Source of the DNA: Kappaphycus alvarezii
Lineage: Eukaryota > Rhodophyta > Florideophyceae > Gigartinales > Solieriaceae
Length of the DNA: 64,000 bases
Reading direction: 5' to 3'
Assembly (NCBI GenBank): GCA_002205965.3
Contig: NADL03000004.1
Coordinates: 868,001-932,000 of the forward strand
Below are positions 44,408-54,895 of this stretch, piece after piece (the stretch's first letter is position 1; every line of letters begins with the position of its first letter). Both the position numbers and the translations under genes were made by a program. The notes beneath the pieces are model-generated. The model was not told the DNA's origin. It worked only from the letters and a program-made list of their open reading frames with translations, and did not search any database.

Positions 44408-45997
44408 TCGCTATCTCGCTGCTTACTAGGTCGATGTGGACCACGTTGTCACGCTGGACTGACAAGCTTCCTTCGAATTTCTTCTTTCTCCTGATCCTTG
44501 TATACCAGAGGGGGGGAACGTTTGGGTGTTTTACTCTTGGAAGGTATATCCGATCTATCCCATGGTTTTCCAGACAACCATAATCGACCCAAAAGGGGTA
44601 TACCGACACCGTAATGGGGAAGGAACTACGCTCCCTAAAATGCTACCAGAGTGGACATGCTTTCCACATTAGCATGTTCCTAGCCTTCCTCATCTATACC
44701 ACAGTGTACCCAATTGTACCACTCACTTTGAAGTATTGAGTTCATTGCTTAACCCTGTCTCTGTCCTCTTTATTGTTTCTGGATTGGCAAAGAGTTATTG
44801 GTGCAGAAATTGTGCAGTGCCATCAATGCTGGTATAATTCGAATTGCCCGACCCATTCTAAATTGAAAAGGCATAAACATTATACCTGAAATATTTTTCA
44901 GAATTCCGAATGACTAATTTCACGTGTAGTTGCATGGACGAGTGGAAGAATTAAAAGGAATCTTGGTAAACAATCCAAAATAAGGGAGTAAACAGAGTTC
45001 TTAACGCAAGGTGGAAATGCGCATCAGCACCCGTGATCCGAAACCCCGCTTGCAAGACAATGCCTCGCAATATTTCATAGATTTTCGACAGTAGCAAGCA
45101 CATTGATCCTTTGCTGGACTTATACTTCCTAGTTGAGGCACAAATGAAACGATAGTCCGCATTTACGATCGCTTTGACAAGAAGCGCGGGGCACCCATTT
45201 CTTGTAAAATATTGTGATGGATTTCAGGCAGCGGGAGATCTCTCGATCGCAATTGCGATTCAGTCAATCATTCCTAAGCAACCCAACAACCGATTCGACC
45301 TTGATCTTAGACTCCGAAAATTCTGCGGCCATATCAATTAACTCTTATGTGTTGACCGGAAGCGCTTGGATTGGTAATGTCTTTAAGTACAACGTTGATC
45401 AGATTGTCAGTAGTGTCATCGCATGTGGAGTCTGCTACTCTGTACGCGACGACATTCCCGCTGTAGCCTTCACTGGCCGAACAGTTCTTTTTGAGATTGC
45501 TGTGTCTCCGCTACCAGGAACTGGCTGTGGCATAGTTTATTATACATACAGTCGCTAGAACAAGTATTCATTTTATTGCATTAAGTATCTACAAACAAGA
45601 CAGCGTGTCCCAGAATCAATAGAGAGTCTGCATGGAAGAATTCCACGCATTTGGTCCGCACGAAACAGTGCACCCGTTGAATACTACAGGATCTCTGCAA
45701 CTCACAGGGAAACCCATGCGCGGGGATATGGCCGGCATTTTTCGACGACGATGCCTAATCCTCACGAAATGAAGAGAGTGTTAAGAAAGGCAAACACGTC
45801 TTGCTCACCCCAGCAACCGAAAAAGCGGGACCCGCAGGCATCAGGTAGCAAATGATCTCAGAAAGGGGTCTATCGCAGAAGATGGGATGCAACAATACCA
45901 TTTCTCACGATGAACTGTGCTCACCATTACAAAATCTTCTGTCTAGATCCCCTATAGATTGACAAGACTGGGCCTGCGTTGAGAGCAACGATAAAGT
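44408..45997. other. Stretch without a recognised gene
   Basis: Only short frames; the longest plus frame (45214-45558) is unrecognised. I see no repeats here. Confidence 0.4.
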
Positions 45998-46190
45998 TCA
46001 AGACGTCGCGGAATTTAAGGAATAAAATTCAGACTGGCGGTGTTAGTAGCGAACGCGAATAACAGTCTATCTTTTTGCCTATAGTACAACCTAATTGATT
46101 ACAGTATTTGAGCAGGTTGATATAAATCGGTGGTTGCTCCTTTCATTCAATGAACAAGACGGCGGGGCCTTTTATGGGTGGTACATGTTG
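45998..46190 (-). repeat. Highly diverged copia LTR fragment
   Basis: In the same orientation as the solo LTR at 1985-2397: CAGACTGGCGGTGTTAGTAGCGA here against CAGACTGGCGGCGTTAGCGGCGA there, followed by CTTTTTGCCTATAG against GTTTTTGCTTAGGG, and GGCGGGGCCTTTTATGGG against GGCGGCTGGTCCTTTTATAGA. Similarity fades beyond about 46190, so the outer half is missing or too diverged. Confidence 0.55.
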
Positions 46191-46394
46191 TACCCCAGCC
46201 TTAGTATATCTTCAAACAAGGCTACATTTCTCTTAATGGATTCGAAGCGTTGCAAGTCCATATATCATCGATTAGTATAGAAGAAGCCGTCATGTATGCT
46301 TAGTATGCTTGTTGTCATCCCCATCTCAGTTTGCTCCCTCGGAGGCTAACACCTTCACGCCTGTGCCCTGTTTTTTACTGACGACATACGCAAT

Positions 46395-46438
46395 ATGGCG
46401 GTGAGGACGATGAAGACTTATGGAAAAGTCAAACAGGT
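46395..46438 (+). pseudogene. Left part of a small open frame split by element C
   Basis: ATG 46395 opens a frame (MAVRTMKTYGKVKQ) that runs to the insertion point. Skipping element C and one copy of its CAGGT target duplication, the same frame continues at 52241 for 36 more codons to TAG 52347. It is short and unrecognised, so it may be chance. Confidence 0.3.
46434..46438 (+). repeat. Target-site duplication of element C, left copy
   Basis: CAGGT immediately before the TG that opens the 5' LTR; the same five bases follow the 3' LTR at 52236-52240. Five base pairs is usual for Ty3/gypsy. Confidence 0.9.
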
Positions 46439-46468
46439 TGATATAATGAAAATTGTAGATATTCCTTG

Positions 46469-46577
46469 GCATGCTGCGCTGGCTGAGTTGGCTGCGCTGG
46501 CTGAGTTGGCATGCTGCGCTGGCCGAGTTGGCATGCTGTGCTGGCCGAGTTGGCATGCTGTGCTGGCTGAGCTGGCA
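46469..46577 (+). repeat. Minisatellite inside the element C 5' LTR
   Basis: About five imperfect units built on GCATGCTGCGCTGGCCGAGTTG, with alternation of GGCCGAG and GGCTGAG. The 3' LTR copy (51642-51745) has a shortened unit, so the array changes length between the two LTRs of a single element. Confidence 0.85.
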
Positions 46578-46697
46578 CCGTACTTACAATTATATTTTTA
46601 ATTATTTTTAGAGGGATGCTTTGCACTGTACTGTGGCGGTGCAGATTTGGCACATAGGTACTGTATAGATGCTACAGATAGTGAGGGTTGAAAACTC

Positions 46698-46706
46698 TAT
46701 ATAAGG
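46698..46706 (+). promoter_or_regulatory. TATA box in the element C 5' LTR
   Basis: TATATAAGG preceded by AAAACTC. The same box is in the 3' LTR at about 51865 and in element B at 37634. Its position inside the LTR fits the element's own promoter. Confidence 0.6.
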
Positions 46707-47156
46707 GGCTGTTTGCATGAAATGGTAGGACTACTTGGGAGCCAGCATACCCAAGCGGGGCGCTCAACAAATTAAGTCAAACACAAAGCATAAAGGAAGT
46801 TGGCAGACAACTTCAAGCCAAGTCCCGAGTAGTAGGAAGTTGAGAGTCAACTTCAGACCCAAGAAAACGTTTTCTTACGCTGGTCGCAGAGCGTCAGTGG
46901 TAGACCCTGCCCCTTTATACTTGCTTGTAGCTTTCTCAACTCTCTTCTATATACACTCCCTTTTGTTCGTTCAACAATACCACGGCAGCACTTTTGTCGC
47001 TCGCAACACCTCCTTCTCAGGGTAATTGGTTCTGAGGATCTCCTCCCCCGCCGATTTACCCCTATCATTTGGTACTCTTGTGGAGGGGGTTGCACCCGAG
47101 GTATTCGAGTTGAGCAGTAGTAAGGAACACTTCGGGGGGATTTCTTCTCGGTAATC

Positions 47157-47800
47157 ATGGATCAATGCTGCTCGTATAACGTTCACAGGGGGCAAGACTG
47201 AAGACGTTGAGGAGTTTCTTTACACATATGTCAACGTTGTGATGCGAGAGAAGGGCGATGAAGAGAAGGCCGCAAGTATCTTCGCCTATCTTCATGGTGA
47301 CGCGAAGCACAAATATAAGTCCAAGTTTATCGACGGGTGGTCTCTTAACGGAATGGGCGTAACTTCGGTGAGGTATGTGAGTGGCTTGTGAAAGAGTATG
47401 CTAAAGAGGTAGAACCAGATGAGATGATTCGTACCGCCATAGAGGCCCGGCTGAACTTCGACGATTGTTAAGCTCATTGGTGTACTTGTGTGATCTTTAT
47501 GAAAAGTCTGGTTCAACGCCCAAGCCAAGTACGGAATGCTGCGTAAGGCGGCTATGGGGGATAAGCGGCTCTCCGATTCCTCCTCATCAAGGGCCCTCAC
47601 ACTTTTGATGAACTGAAGGTACCATAGTAGAATTTGTCAAAAATTCGGAGACGTTTCAGTCACTGAGTGAGGTACCGAGGGAAACCCGCACATCGATGTC
47701 TATCGTACATCCTGAAAAGAATTATCAAAGGCCGGCTACTAGTGCAGCGGCATTAGAATCTGTCAGGAGCGATGTCAAAAAATTTGGAAGAAAAGGTTGG
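47157..47800 (+). pseudogene. Element C Gag, N-terminal two thirds, broken by many one-base indels
   Basis: Starting at ATG 47157, the nucleotide sequence follows element B gag closely, but at least eight single-base or two-base indels disrupt it. Examples: GATCAATGCTGCT against GATCATAATTCTGCT; GACGATTGTT against GACGATTTGTT; GGTTCAACG against GGGTTCAACG; CTGAAGGTACC against CTGAAGGGTACC. Most are in short homopolymer runs. No frame longer than a few dozen codons survives. Confidence 0.85.
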
Positions 47801-48267
47801 AAACCCGATTCGATAATCGACTTGACATGATAACCTCGCAGTTGGAAAGCCTTACTCTTACCATTAAGAAGAACCAGTCTGGGGCCCCTAAGGCCGCAGA
47901 AGTCTGTTCTTACTGTCACAAGCCTGGACACTTTGCAAACAGGTGTCCTGATAATCCACATAGAAACACTCGTTGTGCAAAGTGCGGTCGATATGGGCAT
48001 CATGAAAGTAACTGCTGGTCTAAAGACAACAGAAGAGCAAATTTATCGGAAGCAAGGAGTGAGTCAGGACCAGAGGTGAAAATCTTACAAAATAGAAGGG
48101 ATCAAAGGTTGACGGATGCCGGTAACGTATCCATCGCTGAAGAGATTAGTCAAGTCAATGTGACAAAAAGGGATGGGGAAGGGAACATTTTATCGAAGAA
48201 ACCTAGGCTAGTATGGAATGCTGGAGCATATCCCAGCACCTGTACCTCCTCGAACCAAGAGGTCTGA
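47797..48267 (+). pseudogene. Element C Gag C-terminal end with two zinc knuckles
   Basis: Frame of 156 codons with FDNRLDMITSQLESLTL, the intact first knuckle CSYCHKPGHFANRC and the second CAKCGRYGHHESNC (element B has CGKC). A two-base difference near 48210 shifts the frame relative to the protease region. Confidence 0.85.
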
Positions 48268-49027
48268 TCAAGTTGTTCCAGGAGTGGGAGTCACTCCGGC
48301 CAAGAAGACGAAAAAGAGTAAGAAAGTTAAGAGTATCTCTAAGGACGTACTAGAGTATGTGAAGAGGTACAATTTGGTGGCTGAGCTTGCATCGGCCCCA
48401 ACTGGGATAACGTTTGGTCAACTTTTGAGGGGCGACGCAGAGGATGCGAGAAAAGAACTCAAAAAAATTATCAGGTCTAATAAGTCCGCTAAGGGTAAGA
48501 AACTGTTTCTTCAATCGGCCTCGACAGCACCAAGACGTCTTAAGCTGGTACCAGTCAAAGTATTGGGTATGAAAACCCAAGCTCTCTTCGATTCGGGTGC
48601 TGTTCCAAACCTCATTTCAGAAACTTTGGTGACAGATCTAGGTCTCGAAATTACTCCAACGACTCGAAAAATAACTGTAGCGGATGGAACCGTCTCAAAA
48701 TGCATGGGCACTGTTGACAAGGTTTCCGTGTTCTTTGGGGACTCTAAAGTTGATGTAGACTTTCTTGTCATGCCGGATCTCCCTTTCGATGCAATCATTG
48801 GCTGCCCTACCATGGAAAGACTAGGGACATGCATTGACTTGGGCAACCAAATGGTTTCAGTTAATATTGACGGCAGAACCGTGAAGATGCCCCTGGATTT
48901 CGACAAAAGCACGCATCCTGAAGATTTAAAAGAAACGGACAGTGAAGATTTCACTTCTAGCTATGACAGCGAAGATTCGGAACCAACTAACACTTTCGGA
49001 AGTGGAAAAGGGTACCCTCGGGGGTAA
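48218..49027 (+). CDS. Element C protease region
   Basis: An open frame of 269 codons. N-terminal basic segment (TPAKKTKKSKKVKSIS), RYNLVAELASAPTGITFGQL, LLRGDAEDARKELKKI, then the protease: MKTQALFDSGAVPNLISETL (Asp-Ser-Gly), FLVMPDLPFDAIIGCPTME. It ends with an acidic region and TAA 49025, at the same place as element B. The protease domain appears undamaged. Confidence 0.85.
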   Translation: MLEHIPAPVPPRTKRSDQVVPGVGVTPAKKTKKSKKVKSISKDVLEYVKRYNLVAELASAPTGITFGQLLRGDAEDARKELKKIIRSNKSAKGKKLFLQSASTAPRRLKLVPVKVLGMKTQALFDSGAVPNLISETLVTDLGLEITPTTRKITVADGTVSKCMGTVDKVSVFFGDSKVDVDFLVMPDLPFDAIIGCPTMERLGTCIDLGNQMVSVNIDGRTVKMPLDFDKSTHPEDLKETDSEDFTSSYDSEDSEPTNTFGSGKGYPRG

Positions 49028-49093
49028 TGAACATGGCATGGGACGATTATGATTCGGGTTTGAAACAGATGACGACTGGATTCTAGGATAAGT

Positions 49094-50137
49094 TTGAAAC
49101 CCGAATGTGTTTCTTTTTGCGATGATATCGAATCAAAGGACAGAATTCGGAGCATGAAAGAAGATTACCTTTGCAAAGAAAATAAGAATACGTCGAATTC
49201 CATATATGAAGATGTGAGCACGACGGAAGAGGTCCTTCAAAATATTGAGGTTGAGGATCAAGAAGAAAAAGGGCGCCAAATGGCAGAAATCCAAGGAAAA
49301 GTGCAGCACCTTCCCGCCCCCGCCTCACTGAAAATATCCGACATGTTAACATCTTCCGAAGTAATTGCATGGAGCGTTTCAGATTTAAGACAAGCAAGTG
49401 TACCGGTTACTCACTCGTTCGAACTTACCGACACTCAACCGATTTACCACAAGCCTAGACGTCAACCGCCAAAATATGACCAATTTATCTCAGAAAATGT
49501 TACAAGTATGCTGAAAAATGATATTATTCGACCAGTTTCATCCCCATGGTCGTTTCCAGTTGTGGTCGCACCAAAGAAGGATGGAAAGCTGCGTTTTTGC
49601 GTCGATTACCGACAACTGAACCAGAGAATGATACCCGATCGATTTCCGATTCCGAACATGGAGGAGATCCTCGAGGACCTGAAGGACGGGAGATATTTCA
49701 CCTCAATTGACCTTTACACTGGCTATTGGCAGATTCCATTGGATGAAAAATGTAAGGAAAAAACAACCTTTACCAGCAAAGCCGGTACGTTCAGGTTCGA
49801 AGTGATGCCTTTTGGTCTCATGAATGCACCAGCTACATTCCAAAGAATGATGAACGAGGTTTTGAAAGGACTTCCATTCGCAAGAGTCTATATCGATGAT
49901 GTCGTCATATTCTCAGAAACATTGGATCAGCACATCTCGCACGTCAAGACAGTTGTGGAGAGGATATCGGAGTATAGCTTGAAAATTAAGTTGAGCAAAT
50001 GCTTCTTTGCGAAAACTTCTATCCAATTACTCGGTCATATCGTCGACCAAGAGGGAATTAGAGTGGATCCAGAGAAAACGAAAAAAAAAAGTTGGCACCA
50101 AGGCCCGCTTCAAAGACGGAGGTCCGAAGCTTCTTAG
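49094..50137 (+). CDS. Element C reverse transcriptase
   Basis: An uninterrupted frame of 347 codons. Acidic linker (STTEEVLQNIEVEDQEEKG), then RT: DIIRPVSSPWSFPVVVAPKK, LRFCVDYRQLNQRM, YFTSIDLYTGYWQIPL, MPFGLMNAPATFQRMM, the YIDDVVIF box, and QLLGHIVDQEGIRVDPEKTK. It ends by a one-base loss in an A run at about 50082-50092. In element B the 5' part of this RT is broken, so this copy is the better one for the fingers and palm. All RT catalytic Asp residues are present. Confidence 0.9.
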   Translation: MKPECVSFCDDIESKDRIRSMKEDYLCKENKNTSNSIYEDVSTTEEVLQNIEVEDQEEKGRQMAEIQGKVQHLPAPASLKISDMLTSSEVIAWSVSDLRQASVPVTHSFELTDTQPIYHKPRRQPPKYDQFISENVTSMLKNDIIRPVSSPWSFPVVVAPKKDGKLRFCVDYRQLNQRMIPDRFPIPNMEEILEDLKDGRYFTSIDLYTGYWQIPLDEKCKEKTTFTSKAGTFRFEVMPFGLMNAPATFQRMMNEVLKGLPFARVYIDDVVIFSETLDQHISHVKTVVERISEYSLKIKLSKCFFAKTSIQLLGHIVDQEGIRVDPEKTKKKSWHQGPLQRRRSEAS

Positions 50138-50700
50138 GACTGGCCTCATATTACAGAAGATTTATCAAAGATTTCGCCAAGACTGCAGCACCGTTACATG
50201 CCAGCACTACGAAGAACGGAAAATTTTACTGGAACAAGGAAATGGAAACTGCATTTCAGGAGCTTAAAGATAAGCTATGTGTCCCCCCAGTTCTCATGTA
50301 CCCAGATTTCAAGAGACCATTCGTTGTGGAGACAGATGCCTCAGAACGGTCTTTGGGTGCCGTTTTGTCCCAAAAAGATGAAAACGGAAGACTACACCCT
50401 GTTCAATTCGCAAGCCGAACTCTGAATGCGCGGAAAAGAGATACTCAGTCTGCGAGAAAGAAGCGCTAGCTGTCGTCTTCGCGCTGAAAAAGTTTCGCGT
50501 ATACCTTTTATCACTCGAGAAATTTGTCTTGATAACTGATCACCAGGCACTTAAACAGCATTCCAAAAGAAGGATGTACATCACCGCTTGGCCCGATGGC
50601 TCGACATTTTCGCAGAATATCGGTTTGAAATTGTGTATAGACCCGGACGCAATAATCAGCCTGCCGATTACCTATCCCGCTTGAGGGACGCACTGATTCC
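50092..50700 (+). pseudogene. Element C RNase H
   Basis: TEVRSFLGLASYYRRFIKDF, VETDASERSLGAVLSQ and VQFASRTLNA lie in frame 50092-50469. A one-base deletion (GAATGCGCGG against GAATGATGCGG in B) shifts the frame, and a second (CTTAAACAGC against CTTAAGACAGC) lies at about 50553. The end, ARWLDIFAEYRFEIVYRPGR and NQPADYLSRL, is in frame 50588-50920. Confidence 0.85.
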
Positions 50701-51480
50701 AAATGAAAAAGCTTCGGAGGACATCGTCGGAGTCGCCGAGTTGCAGTTGCCGAACGATAACGAGTACGAAGCTAATATTCACGGACTGATCAAATTCCTC
50801 GATGGACTAGAAATGAGAAAGGTTGATCTTGAACAAGAAATTGGGTACGCAGGAATCAAAAGGCTTTTACATTGTGGAATGGGAAACTCTTCCGCCACAC
50901 TAAAGCCGGTCCCCGACTAGTGGCCCCTTTGAAAGAAAGAATGAAGATCTTGAGGACTTTCCATGATGAGCTAGGGCATTGGGATCTCGAAACAACCAAA
51001 AAATTCGTAACTGAGAGATTCTGGTGGCCCGGTATCCATAAGGACGTCTATAATTTCGTGAAAAGCTGCGACAACTGCCAAAAATTCACTCCAATACGAA
51101 GTATAAGACAACTCTAAGTTTTCCAGTTTCCGGTCTCTTTGAAACCTTCTCAATTGACTTCGCGGGCCCGTTCAAGGAAACTTCTTCCGGAAACAAATAT
51201 CTCCTTATAGGTGGAACATCTTACTGGATGGCCAATAGCAGTTGCAGTGAGGAGGCAAATGCTGAGGTGGTACTGAGATTCATCGAAAAAGAAATAATTG
51301 AACCGTTTGGTCTTCCAAAAAGGATCATCTCGGATAACGCCCTTTTTTTACTGCAACTTCACTGCTTCGAGTTTTGAAGGAGAAAGGGATTCAGCTGAAG
51401 ACAGTCTCGACTACGCTCTTATGTCAAACGGAAAAGCCAAAAAGATGATTGGAACTATCAAACGCGCACCTACTTTTTGG
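50700..51480 (+). pseudogene. Element C integrase, lacking its C-terminal part
   Basis: FHDELGHWDLETTKKFVTER, FWWPGIHKDVYNFVKSCDNC (HHCC domain complete), then the core in shifting frames: FSIDFAGPFKE, TGWPIAVAV, a broken second Asp region, NGKAKKMIGTIKRA. After about 51470 the sequence no longer matches element B, and only about 130 bases remain before the 3' LTR. The short purine-rich AGCGAGGGGCG (51601-51611) at the LTR border is the polypurine tract candidate. Confidence 0.8.
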
Positions 51481-51611
51481 AATATTTTATAGGTAATCAA
51501 CTGCATCCCTATTCGTTTGAAAGGCCTCATGTTTTAACAATAAGGCAAATTACATTAATAAACAGAAGAAGAATGATGACGAGTCGGGACGTTCGTCTTG
51601 AGCGAGGGGCG

Positions 51612-52235
51612 TGATATAATGAAAATTGTAGATATTCCTTGGCATGCTGCGCTGGCTGAGTTGGCTGCGCTGGCTGAGTTGGCATGCTGCGCTGGCCGAG
51701 TTGGCATGCTGTGCCGAGTTGGCATGCTGCGCTGGCTGAGCTGCACGTACTTACAATTATATTTTTAATTATTTTTAGAGGGATGCTTTGCACTGTACTG
51801 TGGCGGTGCAGATTTGGCACATAGGTACTGTATAGATGCTACAGATAGTGAGGGTTGAAAACTCTATATAAGGGGCTGTTTGCATGAAATGGTAGGACTA
51901 CTTGGGAGCCAGCATACCCAAGCGGGGCGCTCAACAAATTAAGTCAAACACAAAGCATAAAGGAAGTTGGCAGACAACTTCAAGCCAAGTCCCGAGTAGT
52001 AGGAAGTTGAGAGTCAACTTCAGACCCAAGAAAACGTTTTCTTACGCTGGTCGCAGAGCGTCAGTGGTAGACCCTGCCCCTTTTATACTTGCTTGTAGCT
52101 TTCTCAACTCTCTTCTATATACACTCCCTTTTGTTCGTTCAACAATACCACGGCAGCACTTTTGTCGCTCGCAACACCTCCTTCTCAGGGTAATTGGTTC
52201 TGAGGATCTCCTCCCCCGCCGATTTACCCCTATCA
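51612..52235 (+). repeat. Element C 3' LTR
   Basis: 624 bp, nearly identical to 46439-47067. Differences I see: a shorter minisatellite unit, GAGCTGCACG against GAGCTGGCACCG just after it, and one extra T in CCCCTTTTATAC. Confidence 0.95.
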
Positions 52236-52240
52236 CAGGT
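52236..52240 (+). repeat. Target-site duplication of element C, right copy
   Basis: CAGGT directly after the CA end of the 3' LTR, identical to 46434-46438. Confidence 0.9.
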
Positions 52241-52349
52241 CCTGACTCAAAGGCATGCCACCGCAGCAGCGATGTCTAATGCGTCATGCCTGTTGGATGG
52301 CCTCCCGCCAGTCCTCAAGAGAGTTAGCTCTGTCTTTCTCGTCTGTTAG
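52241..52349 (+). pseudogene. Right part of the small open frame split by element C
   Basis: In frame with 46395-46438 once element C and one target copy are left out. It reads QRHATAAAMSNASCLLDG and ends at TAG 52347. Unrecognised. Confidence 0.3.
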
Positions 52350-53003
52350 TTAGTAACCCTGTACCAATTTTAGTAAATCCTTCCGGAAGGAACTGGCCTC
52401 ACTATTCAACCAGTATCACAGCACAAGCTTCCACCGCATTCATGAACCATTTCCTTCGAACCACAGTGATCGAAACTCCCTACTGAAGATTTACCGTTCA
52501 AATGGAGCACTACGGATATGGTGATGTTCTAGGCACACGGGATTAGCGCTATGCTGGACGAAGCTCCAAGTACTAACGATGTTCGCATGCAAAACATGGG
52601 CGTTGAATAAGCTCATCACTTTGAGTAAACTGCATGCTTGAGCCGATTCTGATTTTCTTACGAGAGATAGTCCTGATACATCCGGTTGCCTCAGACTTTT
52701 GGTTTTTTTTTCATACGTTCTCAACCTTTGAACAAGATGATCATCTGAACAATTTTCGACGACTGGTTGGAACGACTGCTGCTCTTCTCTTCAAATTATT
52801 CTCACTCTCGCTTCCAATCAATTATTTCGGGCATGGTTGCATCAACGCCTACTGATTTTTTTGTGATCCTGTTGGCATCATCGTCTAAACATTACAAATA
52901 CAAATACCGGGGGGTAGCCTTAAAACAGCAATATACCTTTTCTCGAATAAAATGAGGGGCGAGTGGATGTGCTAAAGGGTTGCAAAAAGTCGATCTCCAA
53001 TTT
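52350..53003. other. Stretch without a recognised gene
   Basis: Short frames only on both strands. Confidence 0.4.
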
Positions 53004-53148
53004 TGTGTAAATGGGGGGTTAATTTACTGTGGTGGATGTGTGGGTTGGTATCCAGAGAATTTGTACCAAAGCGTAGATATCGTATCATTGTCAAGCCAAT
53101 TGCGAAACCGTACGATGCGTCGAAAGCTGTGGATGGCACTCCAATCTA
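53004..53148 (+). repeat. Dispersed repeat, copy 2 (about 145 bp)
   Basis: Nearly identical to 25477-25625. Here the third reading frame continues beyond the repeat to 53293 (IAKPYDASKAVDGTPIYQKV, ASKQAALEVTVKAECRCKRM), so this copy may lie in a larger coding relic. Family unknown. Confidence 0.85.
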
Positions 53149-54895
53149 CCAGAAGGTGGAAGGGAGGCCAGCCAGCAAACAAGCGGCATTGGAGGTTACT
53201 GTCAAAGCGGAGTGCCGCTGTAAAAGAATGGCTCTAACCTTCGAAAACCGTTCATCTCCAATTCAATGCATTGGCCGGCCTCCTCTGTTATAACTCATGT
53301 TCTTTCCCGGCGGTGCTTGAGTGTAAATGGCAATACATGGTATTTTACGAAGGTTCTTTTGTGAAGGTTCTTGTGTCAGTTCCCAGTTTGCACGGAGCGG
53401 GCTCACATCAGATCCCCCAAACATGAGATACTACCTTATGATGAACCCAACCATTCATTTACTGACTACAAGAATGGAATATCGAGACTTCTCGAAATAT
53501 CCAAGGACTGTATAGGAAACATGTCGGTGTCAGTCAGTACATTCTTGAAGAGTTTACTTGACCCTGGCACACAACTTAAAGTCCCCTCTAACCTCGAGAT
53601 TGCGCAAAACGTATCCGCCTATTCTAAATTCCCTCTTACAATAAGATTGGTACTATGTATTTGATTGAAATAACTAACGTGCTACAAAACATTACTCTTG
53701 AGCTGCATGGAGTTTTTCATTGCATGGCCCGTGGAAATTATTCCGGGCTCTCGAAAACGGAGTTTCTACACTACTGTATTATTCAACACTGACATATAGG
53801 TTGACTGGGTATCAGCCAGGATGTCAGTAAATGAAATCCCTGTTCCCTCGGTACTCAATAGCCTCTAGGATTTCGAATATCTTATAATCAAGGGACGGGG
53901 GCCGGGCTGCATTGAATGTCTGAATACATTGCCTCCCGGAAAGGTATTACTCTGGTTCCCGAACTTCATCGACTCCCCCTCGTTCACAGCTTGTTGGTGC
54001 AACAGTGGACTGTGATTGCTATCAATCGCCGGAAGTTGCATCGCGATGTTTCTTATTATTGTATTCCTCACATGCTTTCAAACATTCCGACAAAGTTTGT
54101 CTCTCGCAGTCAAAGAATAAGACGGGCCTATGAGAAATGTTCCACAAGACGCTTACCAACAACTCGCGCGAGTCCTGTGGCAAAAGACAAGTCCCAAGGA
54201 TGCCATCTGCGAAGCTCATAGATGTGGACAGGACATGCCTGTTTCAACTGGGCTACTTGGTTGATAACGCTTTGTAGTTGCTATGTATCTCTTTGCTGAC
54301 TGCCCTGGGGCTGGCGAGTGGATTGAACGTTCGGATTCATTTAGTATGAAAGACCGAAGGAAAAAGGCGTCTGTTCAATTGAGGGATACTCATACCTACC
54401 TAGCTCACCAATAAAACCCCCATATCTACACCAAAGTACTCACTATTTTGACAGAGGGACGTCTACGAAATAAATATTGAATCCTTTTCAAACCAGTTTT
54501 GCAGTTTGTCAAGCGGAGGAGTGATTGCTCGGTAAGGTCAGAGACCGTAACGACAGCAGATAACATGGGCCATCGTTTTAGAGCTTCAAACTTAAAAGTT
54601 TGCAACTTTGTCTGAATTGAAGATTGGTAGGAGTCCCAAACCTCACACTGCTCCAGTAAATTAAACCCATCCCCCCTTTAAAGGTTGTAGGTCAAGGGGG
54701 TACATTGGGTTGGTTTACTGTGAGTAATGGAAAGGTTGGGAGTCTATTGTACTTGTAGTTCAAGTAATGTTCCAAAGCTGTTGAAAGGTACATAATTTTA
54801 GCAACTGCGATTGGATAACAACAAAACCTCCCAATGACCCGCGAAAGACCTAAGAAACTAAATCAATGGGGGTTCTTCTGAGATAAGATCTGGGT
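53149..54895. other. Stretch without a recognised gene
   Basis: Apart from the frame continuing from the repeat to 53293, I see only short frames and no repeat of other parts of the window. Confidence 0.4.

Larger units (their letters stand above)
46439..47067 (+). repeat. Element C 5' LTR
   Basis: 629 bp. It opens TGATATAATGAAAATTGTAG, then a GC-rich minisatellite (46469-46577) with units of about 22 bp (GCATGCTGCGCTGGCCGAGTTG). A TATATAAGG promoter box follows at about 46698, then the short inverted segments GAAGTTGGCAGACAACTTC and AGTTGAGAGTCAACT. It ends CCCCTATCA. TTTGGTACTCTTGTGG after it probably contains the primer-binding site (TGGTAC, as in element A). It differs from the 3' LTR mainly in the minisatellite. 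Confidence 0.95.
46439..52235 (+). mobile_element. Ty3/gypsy element C, complete LTR to LTR
   Basis: 5797 bp bounded by two nearly identical LTRs that start TGATATAATG and end CCCCTATCA, with a CAGGT target duplication on both sides. The near-identity of the LTRs points to a recent insertion. Internal order: gag, protease, RT, RNase H, integrase. The integrase is followed after about 130 bases by the 3' LTR, and its C-terminal domain, present in element B, is missing, so there is an internal deletion. Gag and pol carry many one-base indels relative to element B. Confidence 0.95.

Noticed and set aside
46326..46653. Repetitive frames in the element C LTRs (also 51527-51820)
   Set aside because: They are translations of the LTR minisatellite, so the repeats in the protein only reflect the DNA repeat.
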